Shown here piece after piece: positions 17,797 to 24,843 of a DNA stretch of 24,843 nt. Source of the stretch: Sergeia podlipaevii (taxonomy: Eukaryota; Euglenozoa; Kinetoplastea; Trypanosomatida; Trypanosomatidae). The translations under genes were made by a program, and so were the position numbers. The stretch covers positions 1-24,843 of the forward strand of contig JASANZ010001923.1 in NCBI GenBank assembly GCA_030849805.1, in the 5' to 3' direction. The notes under the pieces were generated by a model. That model ran no database searches. It had not been told where the DNA came from and saw nothing but the letters and a program-made list of their open reading frames with translations. How positions within the stretch are numbered: position 1 is the stretch's first letter; each line of letters starts with the position of its first letter.

Positions 17797-19812
17797 TTAG
17801 AAATCTAGGCCAAGGGCCTGTTCAAGCTCATCTCCACTATTGTCCTTCTCCACCGTCACCTCTGCGTCCTCCTCGCGTGCACGCTTGCCAGGCGCGATAC
17901 CCACACCAACGCCAATACCTGCCGCAAATGCGCTGTGGCTACTCGAGTCTGTAGCCGCTGCCCCCTCACTCCGTGACGCACCACTCGTCCCACTCACGCT
18001 GGCTCCACCACCCGCATGTGAGGCTGCTGAGCTGCTACCGGCTGACGCTGCCCCTGTGTGGTCCCCGGCTGTCAAAGAAGGAGCAGCGACAGAAGCAGGT
18101 GCCGCCTCCATATAGCCTGCAGCGTCCTTCACGTATTGTGCGATCTTACTCATGTCGCATACAGTAATGACCGGGAGCTCAGTTACGCCTGGCCGGTACT
18201 GTCGCAGCGCCTTCACGGCGGTATGAAACTGATTGATGGAAGGGCCAAGACGTATCGGCGCGGAGGAGATGCTTGTGTCCACTGTCATGCCAATGTAATA
18301 GTACGCGCTATACTTTTGTGTTGATTGCTGCTGCTGCGGAGGTTGCTGCTGCGGTTGGAAATGAGTACTACCCCGCTGCGGCGTGTTGATGCCACCACCA
18401 CCCATGGACGTGCGCGTGCTGCTTGGCTGCTGCTGCAGCTGTTGTTGCTGCTGCTGCTGCTGGCGGCTACGCTTGTCCAGCAGTTGCGCGCGCTGTGTCA
18501 CCTCCTCTGGATCCTCAAAGCGGTGAGGATTAATATGCAAGCGAAGGTGTCTCATGTCCTCCAGCTGCGTGATGTCACCCGGCTTGCCAGACCACAGCTT
18601 GCGCACCTGGGATTCAACACCATCCACGTACGCTTGATACAACTCGGGGTCAGAGCAAGAAATACGAAGCTGTAAGTAGTGCTTGTACTCACCGAAGAAC
18701 GCAACAGGCTCGAGAAGCTTTGACCACACGCCAAAAGGTCCAAAAGCCTCCTTGGCTGACTCAGAAGATATGGATAGATAGCTGCTGATGAGCTCATGTC
18801 CACGCTTGAACTCATCGCACAGCTGACGAAGGTTCGTGAGGGTAACGTTGTAGCAGGCGTTGCCGTACGGAAGGGCCGGAGTGAGCACGGGAAAAAGTGC
18901 AGTGGCGTCACGCTTCGACGTGCGGGGGTCCCAGCTTCCCGCAATGTGGCTCTTGGCCCTCATGGATTCTGTAAGATAGATCGCCCGGTTCTCTGATCCT
19001 GTTTCATGCGGATTAGGCTTGAACCATGCGTGGTAGGTGCGGAAGAAGCGGCTCACCATACCCGCGGCGTTTTGATTGGGGTAGCACTGACAGACAAAGG
19101 CGCATAAAATAGCCCAGCCAATACCGGAAGGAAAACCAAATGTGTTACTATACACGCCACGCTCCTTACCCCACGCCTTCACGAAGCGCAAGGTCTGACG
19201 AAAAACGGCCTTGTTAGGCACGAGGTCCATGATATCATGCGCGACACGCACGGCGTTACAACTCCGCACAGACTGCTCATCCAGACCCTGCAGGAGGTCA
19301 TCCGTGATCACCTCAGGAACACGATCCTGCCGAATAGATCCGAAGGAAAGATCAATATCAATACCATCGCACACCATCGCAATAATTGGCACGTGAGAGT
19401 CCGTAATGCTGTGCAGCTCCGACACCCATGGCTCGCTCTTTAGTCGCGCCGCCAACGTCCCGAAGAAGTGGTGTAGTGTGATGCGATTTGGTGCAATAAG
19501 CACCATATCAATATCGCTTCCCGCCGTGTGTACGTTATACCGATAAGAACCAGTCGCAAAGATACGGCCCTCCACCTGGTTAGCATCAGACTCCGGCATG
19601 CGGAACTCCGTGATCATTGTCTGACGGATCCACACGCGCACGGTGTTGTTGATGCGCTCGAGAACACGTCGGCGTCGGTCAGACTGCTCTTCGGGCTCAA
19701 TACGTGTCGCACACCACGCCAGGAGCGAAGGCTCGTGATTGATCTCCTCCGTCTTGGGACCATCAGAGGAAAGAATTTTACGTGCCAGAAATGCCTTGTC
19801 GTAAGCCGCCAT
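17797..19812 (-). CDS. PAP2: poly(A) polymerase, canonical nuclear type
   Basis: A 671-residue polymerase that adds adenosines to mRNA or other RNA 3' ends using ATP. The nucleotidyltransferase signature is GSYR (88-91) with GSDID (98-102), giving metal-binding Asp100 and Asp102. The third carboxylate is Asp154 in IDIDLSF. The central domain carries the family-typical VPNKAVFRQTLRFVKAWG (198-215), YSNTFGFPSGIGWA (221-234) and a YNVTLTNLR element (321-329). The RNA-binding domain resumes at YYYIGM (504-509) after a Q/G-rich insertion at about 450-499. A basic KRAREED near 643-649 may be a nuclear localisation signal. The frame has no intron. In trypanosomatids the paralogue PAP1 is known for a cis-spliced intron, so the intronless state and the adjacent PSS gene suggest PAP2. 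That choice of paralogue is inference; the family call is firm. The stop is TAA. Confidence 0.93.
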   Translation of the reverse strand: MAAYDKAFLARKILSSDGPKTEEINHEPSLLAWCATRIEPEEQSDRRRRVLERINNTVRVWIRQTMITEFRMPESDANQVEGRIFATGSYRYNVHTAGSDIDMVLIAPNRITLHHFFGTLAARLKSEPWVSELHSITDSHVPIIAMVCDGIDIDLSFGSIRQDRVPEVITDDLLQGLDEQSVRSCNAVRVAHDIMDLVPNKAVFRQTLRFVKAWGKERGVYSNTFGFPSGIGWAILCAFVCQCYPNQNAAGMVSRFFRTYHAWFKPNPHETGSENRAIYLTESMRAKSHIAGSWDPRTSKRDATALFPVLTPALPYGNACYNVTLTNLRQLCDEFKRGHELISSYLSISSESAKEAFGPFGVWSKLLEPVAFFGEYKHYLQLRISCSDPELYQAYVDGVESQVRKLWSGKPGDITQLEDMRHLRLHINPHRFEDPEEVTQRAQLLDKRSRQQQQQQQQLQQQPSSTRTSMGGGGINTPQRGSTHFQPQQQPPQQQQSTQKYSAYYYIGMTVDTSISSAPIRLGPSINQFHTAVKALRQYRPGVTELPVITVCDMSKIAQYVKDAAGYMEAAPASVAAPSLTAGDHTGAASAGSSSAASHAGGGASVSGTSGASRSEGAAATDSSSHSAFAAGIGVGVGIAPGKRAREEDAEVTVEKDNSGDELEQALGLDF

Positions 19813-19901
19813 ATTCGCTCTTACTCACTCACCCACTCCCTTTCTATGTATCTAAAGTACCTGCCACGCTTCTTCTGTGAATCTGAGCCTCTTGAATTTT
19901 G

Positions 19902-19965
19902 CTGTGAAGTGCAAAACAATGAAGGCCAATAGAAAGAAAGAAAGAAAAAAAGAAAGAAAAAGGGG
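19902..19965 (-). promoter_or_regulatory. polypyrimidine tract and trans-splice acceptor for poly(A) polymerase
   Basis: On the minus strand a 35-nt pure C/T block (plus-strand 19931-19965, made of GAAA-type units) is interrupted by no AG until CACAG at 19902-19903. The predicted 5' UTR is about 89 nt and has no ATG before the start at 19812. This is among the clearest acceptors in the window. Confidence 0.75.
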
Positions 19966-20627
19966 TCTCTTTTCCGTAGATCTTCTCTGTATTTTCCCTC
20001 TTTTTTTTCCTTTTTCTCTTTTTCGTTGATGTTGTTGTTCCTTAATGTGTATATTTTTGTGTGCTAAAATGCAAACCCACCTGAGTGAGCGATGTCGAAG
20101 CGCTCTCGCCACTTATATATATAGAAACAAAAAAAAAGGGAAAATACAAAGAAGAAACAAAGAGTGAATGCAAAACTTGACTTTTAGTTCTTTACTGCAA
20201 CGTCTTCTCCAACAAGGGCGTGTCTAACATTCTCATCACTCTCACAACAGAGAGGAAGGAAAAGCAACATAAGCAAAAAAAAAAAAGAGATAAAAAAACT
20301 ATATATGGCAAGACTTGTATACTGTCTCTTATCACAATAATATGCAAACAGAAACAGAACTACACATTACCCAATAACGGTACGCAGGTCGTAATTTGTT
20401 TTTTCTTTTGCAAGTCAAGCGGAAAAAAAGAGGCGCAGGTAGGAATGAATGAAAACTGATGGAAGCAAAAAAAAAAAAAAAAGAGCAGCACATGTTTATA
20501 TGCTTAGGTGCGCATATATAGAGGGAGAGGAGAGAAAGATGTATTCACGTTTCGACACCATCAAAGAAAGAAAAGGAAGAAAAAAAAAAACAGCCCTGCG
20601 CTGAAATTTGTATAAATTTAGTACGTC

Positions 20628-20628
20628 N
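20628..20628. other. ambiguous base (N)
   Basis: This is the only unresolved base in the window. It lies four bases beyond the TGA stop (20632-20634) of the FYVE/F-box/GTPase gene, so it does not affect the reading frame. It probably marks an assembly or consensus ambiguity. Confidence 0.95.
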
Positions 20629-20631
20629 TCA

Positions 20632-23436
20632 TCAGCAGTCAAGAAGAATATCAAGTGCAGACGGCTGCGTAGTGAGATTCAGAAGGTCTTGTGCCACGAT
20701 GAGATTCGCCTTGGGACCTTTAGTAAGACTCTGTGCAGCTGACCGCTCCTCATCCGCCCCACCGCTTTTAATATCATGTGTGATATCCGCAATGGAGGTA
20801 GTCCCGCCCATCGTAGCCAGCGCAAGCCGGTCCAGCAAGCACTGAATTAGCGTTTGGTAAAAGCTCTCGGTGTGCAGCACGGGGCATTGCAGCGTTGCCT
20901 TGCCACGCACCGTGATACCTAGCGCGTCCTCCTCGGACACCTCAATGGTGGAACCCCTTGGAGCCGACGGTGGAGTGGACTGAAATCGGCTTCCCCGCCG
21001 CGAGCTCGACGGCTGCGACACTTGGAGACAAAGACGGTGCTCACCGTTCTGTTCAGTGTTTGCTTCATCAGCACCAGTTCCTTCTGTCTCTGTATTGTTC
21101 TTCTCCTGCCCCTCCTCCTCCTCCTCCTCGTAATCCTCTTTCAAAATAAAATCTGACACGGGAGGCTCGCTGACAATGGGAAGGTGCTCCGCGCTTTCAC
21201 TGTTTGTGGGGCCTCCAGTACGAGCATCCTCCAGGCACTGCATCGGCACAGTAGAGGATGGTAGAGAGGCTGAGGCAGTGGTGGTGATGTCTGGAGCGCC
21301 GATAAGCCCACACACCACGACCGGCTGAGGTCCCAATGCAGGTTCAATGCCCATCATAATGTCTGCTGCTTCAACGAGAGTGACCTTGCGACATGGATCG
21401 TAGCATAACCCCACCGCATGGCACTGGCGACATACAAAGCGTCGCAGCTCCTCATAGCGTTCATTGCCTGAGAGGTCATATATATGCAGCGTCACATCCG
21501 TGGCGAGACCTCCATGCAGGCGCACCGTCTTGATGTATCGTGTAAAGCTCAGCGTCGGGTGTGACCCGGCTGACTGCCCGCGTGCTGTCGCTCCACCATC
21601 GTTGACAAAGGCGCGAATACCAGGCGTTTTGCCCACACGTGAAGGTCCTACAATCGCAATCTTCACAGGCCCTGAAAACAAAATGCGTGCGCCAATCGAA
21701 AAGGACGAAAGTCCCTCGCAGCGTGCCATCTCTTGTCTCCGTGTAAAATCCAAAAACTGGGTAAAGTTGTAGCGGGCGTGCAGTGAAATGGCCCTCTTGG
21801 CCGCCTCGCTTTCAGAGAGCGCGGTGGCGTCCTGCAGAAGCGGGGCAGCACGGAAGGCCGTCGCGCCGCCACGAACGGCGCCATGTTGTGGTACCTGCGT
21901 GCACTCGGGAACAATTGTCGGGTTCTCCTCATCCACGTCGCTAGTCTGACCGTTTGCGCTTCCCCCTCCCCCTCCGGCTCCCGAGGCAGCCACCCCGTTG
22001 CTTGTGTGGTTCCCGGCAGAAGCGGCCGATGAAGCACCAGCACTTGTAACAGCTCCAGCGCCACTGCCTGCTGAATAGCCGTAAGAATACCATCTGCTGC
22101 GCTGCTGGCGCTGACGAGCCGCATGGTGGTCGAGTGCCAAGGCCGTGCGTGGCCGCTCGCCCTCTCGTGCCCACCGTGCCATATTGTATTGATACCAGAT
22201 AACGTTGTCTTTGGTCAGAAAGTAGAAATCAGAGGACACCAGTGAGGCCTCTGCGAGGTCCTTGAGCGACAAGAAGGTAAATACATTCACCATCAGCGCG
22301 CGCTGAAACATTTTCAATTCCCCCCGGCTCTTGCGCCGCCGTTCCCCTGTACTCGCCTTGCGGGTAGAAACTGCGAGCTGCAGCTCGTACTGACACGCGT
22401 TACACACACGAAACCGTGTCGGGGCTGCGGCGAAGCCTGCGTTAGAGGCAGTGAGGTTCGCTGCGTCTGCGAGCGTAGTAGCAGCAGCAGCAGTAGCGGC
22501 ATCTGGCACCTGCTGGTGACCACTGTAGCTGTTGGTTCTTGGAAACCATCCTCCAGTCGCGGCTGCACTTGCGGGGGTATCAAGGAAAGGTAAAGGAGCC
22601 GCGCAATCTTCCATTTGTATAGGCGATGGCGGAGACACAGAGACTGGCGCTAGTGGTAGCGGCGGCGGTAGAGGTGAGCTCTTCGCCGCGTTGCTTGTCG
22701 TTGCACTAGTGGTGGTGGTGGCGGCGGTGGCTGGCACAATCACCGTGTTGGAGCAGCACGATGAACAGAAGATAAGGCCACACATTTTACAGCGGTGCTT
22801 GCGGTTGAAGAGAGAAAAGGACGTGCCGCAGTCAGGCGCCATGCAGTTGACGACCTGCGCGTCCGGTACCCACAAATGTGTAGGGCACCATCGAATGTGT
22901 GCAGGATCGAGCGATGGCTTCGTTAATTGTGTTCTCTTATTGCTGGTAGAGCCAGCAAAGCGGCTATTTGGCCTCCCAGATGCTCCTCCTCCTCCACCTC
23001 CACTCACAGTGCTTGTCTGCTCGCGGTGAAACAGAGCGGAGGCGGCGACAGTGCGAGGAGAGATTGTTCCGCTACGCATGGTGCCACCCGCTGCCGCTGC
23101 CGCGGCCCCTACAAATACAGCGGAGGCGCTGCCTGATAGGGACTTGATAACAGGATCCATGATCAATGTCTGACTCCTATGCATGACCCCACTCATGTCA
23201 TCTGACAAAGAAGCCCCCATACGCACGGTGGCAGAAAATGGTGATTGGGAACGCTGGTGCTGCTGTTGCCGACCACTGCGAGGGCTCTGGGTAACGCGAG
23301 TGGCAGCACCGCCCACGCTGACACCGTTGTCTCGCACTAGGTAAGGAATCATGACAGGAAGAAACGTGGGGGCTTCATCGCTAGTAGGGGCACCTGCACG
23401 ACTGCCATACACACCTTTCATGCCAAGTAGCTCCAT
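20632..23436 (-). CDS. FYVE zinc finger / F-box / Rab-like GTPase multidomain protein
   Basis: The 934-residue protein carries three recognisable modules. A FYVE-like zinc finger has the WVPD motif at 189-192, cysteines at 198, 203, 216, 219, 224 and 227, and an RKHRCKMCG core (212-220). The last cysteine pair, CNAC at 345-348, is displaced by a roughly 115-residue Ala/Pro/Thr/Ser insertion. An F-box-like helix bundle follows at about 374-422. A Ras/Rab-like GTPase begins near 590: P-loop GPSRVGKT (597-604), a switch-I-like PTLSFTRYIKTV (627-638), and a DxxG as DLSG (654-657). The NKxD motif is not visible, and an acidic Glu-rich insertion precedes the C-terminal part. FYVE domains bind PI3P on endosomes and F-boxes usually recruit SCF ubiquitin ligases, so a role in endosomal or ubiquitin regulation is inferred. 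The N-terminal 180 residues are low complexity. The ATG is the first after the predicted splice acceptor at 23513. The stop is TGA. Confidence 0.85.
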   Translation of the reverse strand: MELLGMKGVYGSRAGAPTSDEAPTFLPVMIPYLVRDNGVSVGGAATRVTQSPRSGRQQQHQRSQSPFSATVRMGASLSDDMSGVMHRSQTLIMDPVIKSLSGSASAVFVGAAAAAAGGTMRSGTISPRTVAASALFHREQTSTVSGGGGGGASGRPNSRFAGSTSNKRTQLTKPSLDPAHIRWCPTHLWVPDAQVVNCMAPDCGTSFSLFNRKHRCKMCGLIFCSSCCSNTVIVPATAATTTTSATTSNAAKSSPLPPPLPLAPVSVSPPSPIQMEDCAAPLPFLDTPASAAATGGWFPRTNSYSGHQQVPDAATAAAATTLADAANLTASNAGFAAAPTRFRVCNACQYELQLAVSTRKASTGERRRKSRGELKMFQRALMVNVFTFLSLKDLAEASLVSSDFYFLTKDNVIWYQYNMARWAREGERPRTALALDHHAARQRQQRSRWYSYGYSAGSGAGAVTSAGASSAASAGNHTSNGVAASGAGGGGGSANGQTSDVDEENPTIVPECTQVPQHGAVRGGATAFRAAPLLQDATALSESEAAKRAISLHARYNFTQFLDFTRRQEMARCEGLSSFSIGARILFSGPVKIAIVGPSRVGKTPGIRAFVNDGGATARGQSAGSHPTLSFTRYIKTVRLHGGLATDVTLHIYDLSGNERYEELRRFVCRQCHAVGLCYDPCRKVTLVEAADIMMGIEPALGPQPVVVCGLIGAPDITTTASASLPSSTVPMQCLEDARTGGPTNSESAEHLPIVSEPPVSDFILKEDYEEEEEEGQEKNNTETEGTGADEANTEQNGEHRLCLQVSQPSSSRRGSRFQSTPPSAPRGSTIEVSEEDALGITVRGKATLQCPVLHTESFYQTLIQCLLDRLALATMGGTTSIADITHDIKSGGADEERSAAQSLTKGPKANLIVAQDLLNLTTQPSALDILLDC

Positions 23437-23512
23437 CGTACAAGTGAAACTGATTTAAGATAGTTGCTACTATTTGTTTTTGTTTTTCTCTCCCCACCAC
23501 ACACACACCTTT

Positions 23513-23530
23513 CTGAAGAAAACGAGAAGC
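23513..23530 (-). promoter_or_regulatory. putative trans-splice acceptor for the FYVE/F-box/GTPase gene
   Basis: On the minus strand a short pyrimidine-rich tract, GCTTCTCGTTTTCTTCAG, ends in AG at 23513-23514. About 76 nt separate it from the ATG at 23436, with no intervening ATG. A longer purine-free tract is absent, so this site is less certain than the others. Confidence 0.5.
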
Positions 23531-23829
23531 GTAGATAAAGTGAATAAATAAAAAATATGCGACGCTTCTATCGTTGCTTGATAGCGTACAAGAAGTGGAA
23601 TCACACTGCAAGTGGACCTTTAATACCCTTAGTGTAAATAGAGAAAACGAAACAATTTATTTTCTTTTTAATATCTATCTAGTATGTATATATATTGGCT
23701 GATATTGCTGCTAGTTGTCTTTGTTCAGATAAATAAGCAGCATAAAAGTGGCTTCAAGAATAAGAAGAAGAAGAAAGGGAAGAAAAAAAAAATAAACGAA
23801 AATGGAACAGAGAGGCAAAGGAGAGAAAG

Positions 23830-23851
23830 AATATATATATATATATATATT
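23830..23851. repeat. TA dinucleotide microsatellite
   Basis: An uninterrupted AT/TA run follows a GA-rich stretch. It lies in the spacer upstream of the FYVE gene and has no coding context. Confidence 0.85.
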
Positions 23852-24843
23852 AAAATAGTAATGCGTACCCTCAAGCACAAAACAGTTGGCGCCTGTTCAA
23901 AGAAAATGCTTTTTCCTCCCCCCTTTCTAGCCCATTACAGGCTTACAATGCATACCAGTATGCAGACATCCAGCTACTGAATGATGTGATCTGCATACAC
24001 ATGCTTGTATTTATCATGCTCATTAACTTTGCTTGTCCTTTTATTTCCTTCTGCTTCACAAATGGATAGTTCAAAGAAGGTAAGACGGTAATGTTCCTAT
24101 TTCTCTTTTGAAATTCACTTTCCTTCAAGATATGAAAATAGAGGTTATCAAGAAGAAGAAAAAAAAAAACCACAATACTACTGAACCTCAAAATAAATGT
24201 ATATATATATATAGTTTAGCTTGCTTTGTACATACCATCAGCAAAAATTGGTAAATCACGTATGTATTCCTGGAAATAATACTAAAGGGCCCCGGCACTG
24301 AAAGAGAGAAAGAGAGTGAGAGAAAAGAAGATAAAATAATGATAATAAAACTTTGACTCCATCTTTTTTTGTTTTTTTGCTTCTCATTTTTCTTTTTTCG
24401 TTATGTATCGCGTCACAATCAAGGAGCACCAAAAACACGCATATAAAAAAAACAACAAAAAAAACCTATACACACATCAATGCATCCCATTCACCAGCTT
24501 TCATTTTCATAATTTCTTGCTCATTCTGATAAATGTGTGCTTAAAAACTGTTGTTGCTTGAGATTGCATTTCGCGTGCTTACAACAATAAAAAACTTTTG
24601 ATATATATATAATAATAAAAGGGCTCCCTTCCTCCAGCTTGCAATCTTCGCAGTCATGCTATGCGTAACCCCTAGTTTCCGTCGTACAACCTGTCCTATA
24701 CACTCCTTATAACAAGTAGTGGAAAGGAAAAAAAAGAGGGGAAAAAACAGAAATAGTCGTTGGAAGGCACATGGTAAAAGATGACCTACGTACCTATAGC
24801 ACAACCCCGTAAACAGATAAGGAGCAAATGCAAACCAGAGAAG

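Larger units (their letters stand above)
19813..20631. other. spacer between the FYVE/F-box/GTPase and poly(A) polymerase genes
   Basis: It contains the 3' UTR of the upstream gene and the 5' UTR of the poly(A) polymerase gene. Visible elements are several A runs (20127-20137, 20276-20286, 20467-20482, 20580-20590), short TATATA runs near 20115 and 20514, and the strong pyrimidine tract described separately. No credible open frame is present on either strand. Confidence 0.65.
23437..24843. other. gene-free spacer upstream of the FYVE/F-box/GTPase gene
   Basis: AT-rich, repeat-rich DNA containing the gene's 5' UTR and, presumably, the 3' UTR of the next minus-strand gene beyond the window. 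It holds A/G-rich tracts (23755-23835), a TA dinucleotide run near 23830-23851, another near 24199-24213, and long A runs near 24446-24464. The open frames here (for example 24541-24804) encode low-complexity Phe/Leu/Lys peptides and do not look like genes. No tRNA or snoRNA gene could be supported by eye. Confidence 0.6.

Noticed and set aside
20632..20643. C-terminal Cys of the FYVE/F-box/GTPase protein as a Rab-type prenylation site
   Set aside because: A lone terminal Cys in LLDC fits neither the CC, CxC nor CAAX pattern.

Overview
This window looks like nuclear DNA of a kinetoplastid protist, most likely a trypanosomatid. Seven long intron-free protein genes all lie on the minus strand. 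They are separated by AT-rich intergenic DNA full of homopolymers and di-/trinucleotide repeats. Each gene has a minus-strand polypyrimidine tract followed by an AG, and in all seven the first ATG after that AG is the start of the long conserved frame. That fits spliced-leader trans-splicing of a polycistronic transcript. Coding DNA is clearly GC-richer than the spacers. All seven genes end in ordinary stops (TAA, TAG or TGA) with no in-frame stops, so there is no sign of stop-codon reassignment. The species cannot be named from this sequence.

Transcription runs from high to low coordinates. The order is: a FYVE / F-box / Rab-like GTPase multidomain protein (20632-23436); a canonical-type poly(A) polymerase (17797-19812); a bifunctional NAD(P)H-hydrate repair enzyme with fused epimerase and dehydratase (15453-17285); a base-exchange-type phosphatidylserine synthase (12931-14445); an FCP1/NIF-fold protein that has lost the catalytic aspartates (10449-11234); a 1009-residue coiled-coil protein with a C-terminal CxxC segment resembling DUF4795 / QRICH2-type flagellar proteins (6504-9533); and a single-RRM RNA-binding protein with a Q/P-rich tail (2925-3938). 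For three genes (NAD(P)HX repair, PSS, NIF) I use a start downstream of the longest open frame, because the longer frames begin at TTG or GTG, or at an ATG upstream of the predicted splice site.

The gene-free stretches are 1-2924, 3939-6503, 9534-10448, 11235-12930, 14446-15452, 17286-17796, 19813-20631 and 23437-24843. They appear to be UTR and spacer sequence and hold no credible extra protein, tRNA or rRNA gene. Their best structural feature is a perfect 13-bp hairpin at 14702-14733, between the NAD(P)HX-repair and PSS genes.

The genes do not form one pathway. They are ordinary housekeeping and regulatory genes in a trypanosomatid directional cluster: mRNA 3' processing, metabolite repair, phospholipid synthesis, an RNA-binding regulator, and probable flagellar and membrane-trafficking proteins. 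The features most worth following up are the FYVE/F-box/GTPase fusion, with its split zinc finger and missing NKxD motif, and the predicted pseudophosphatase.
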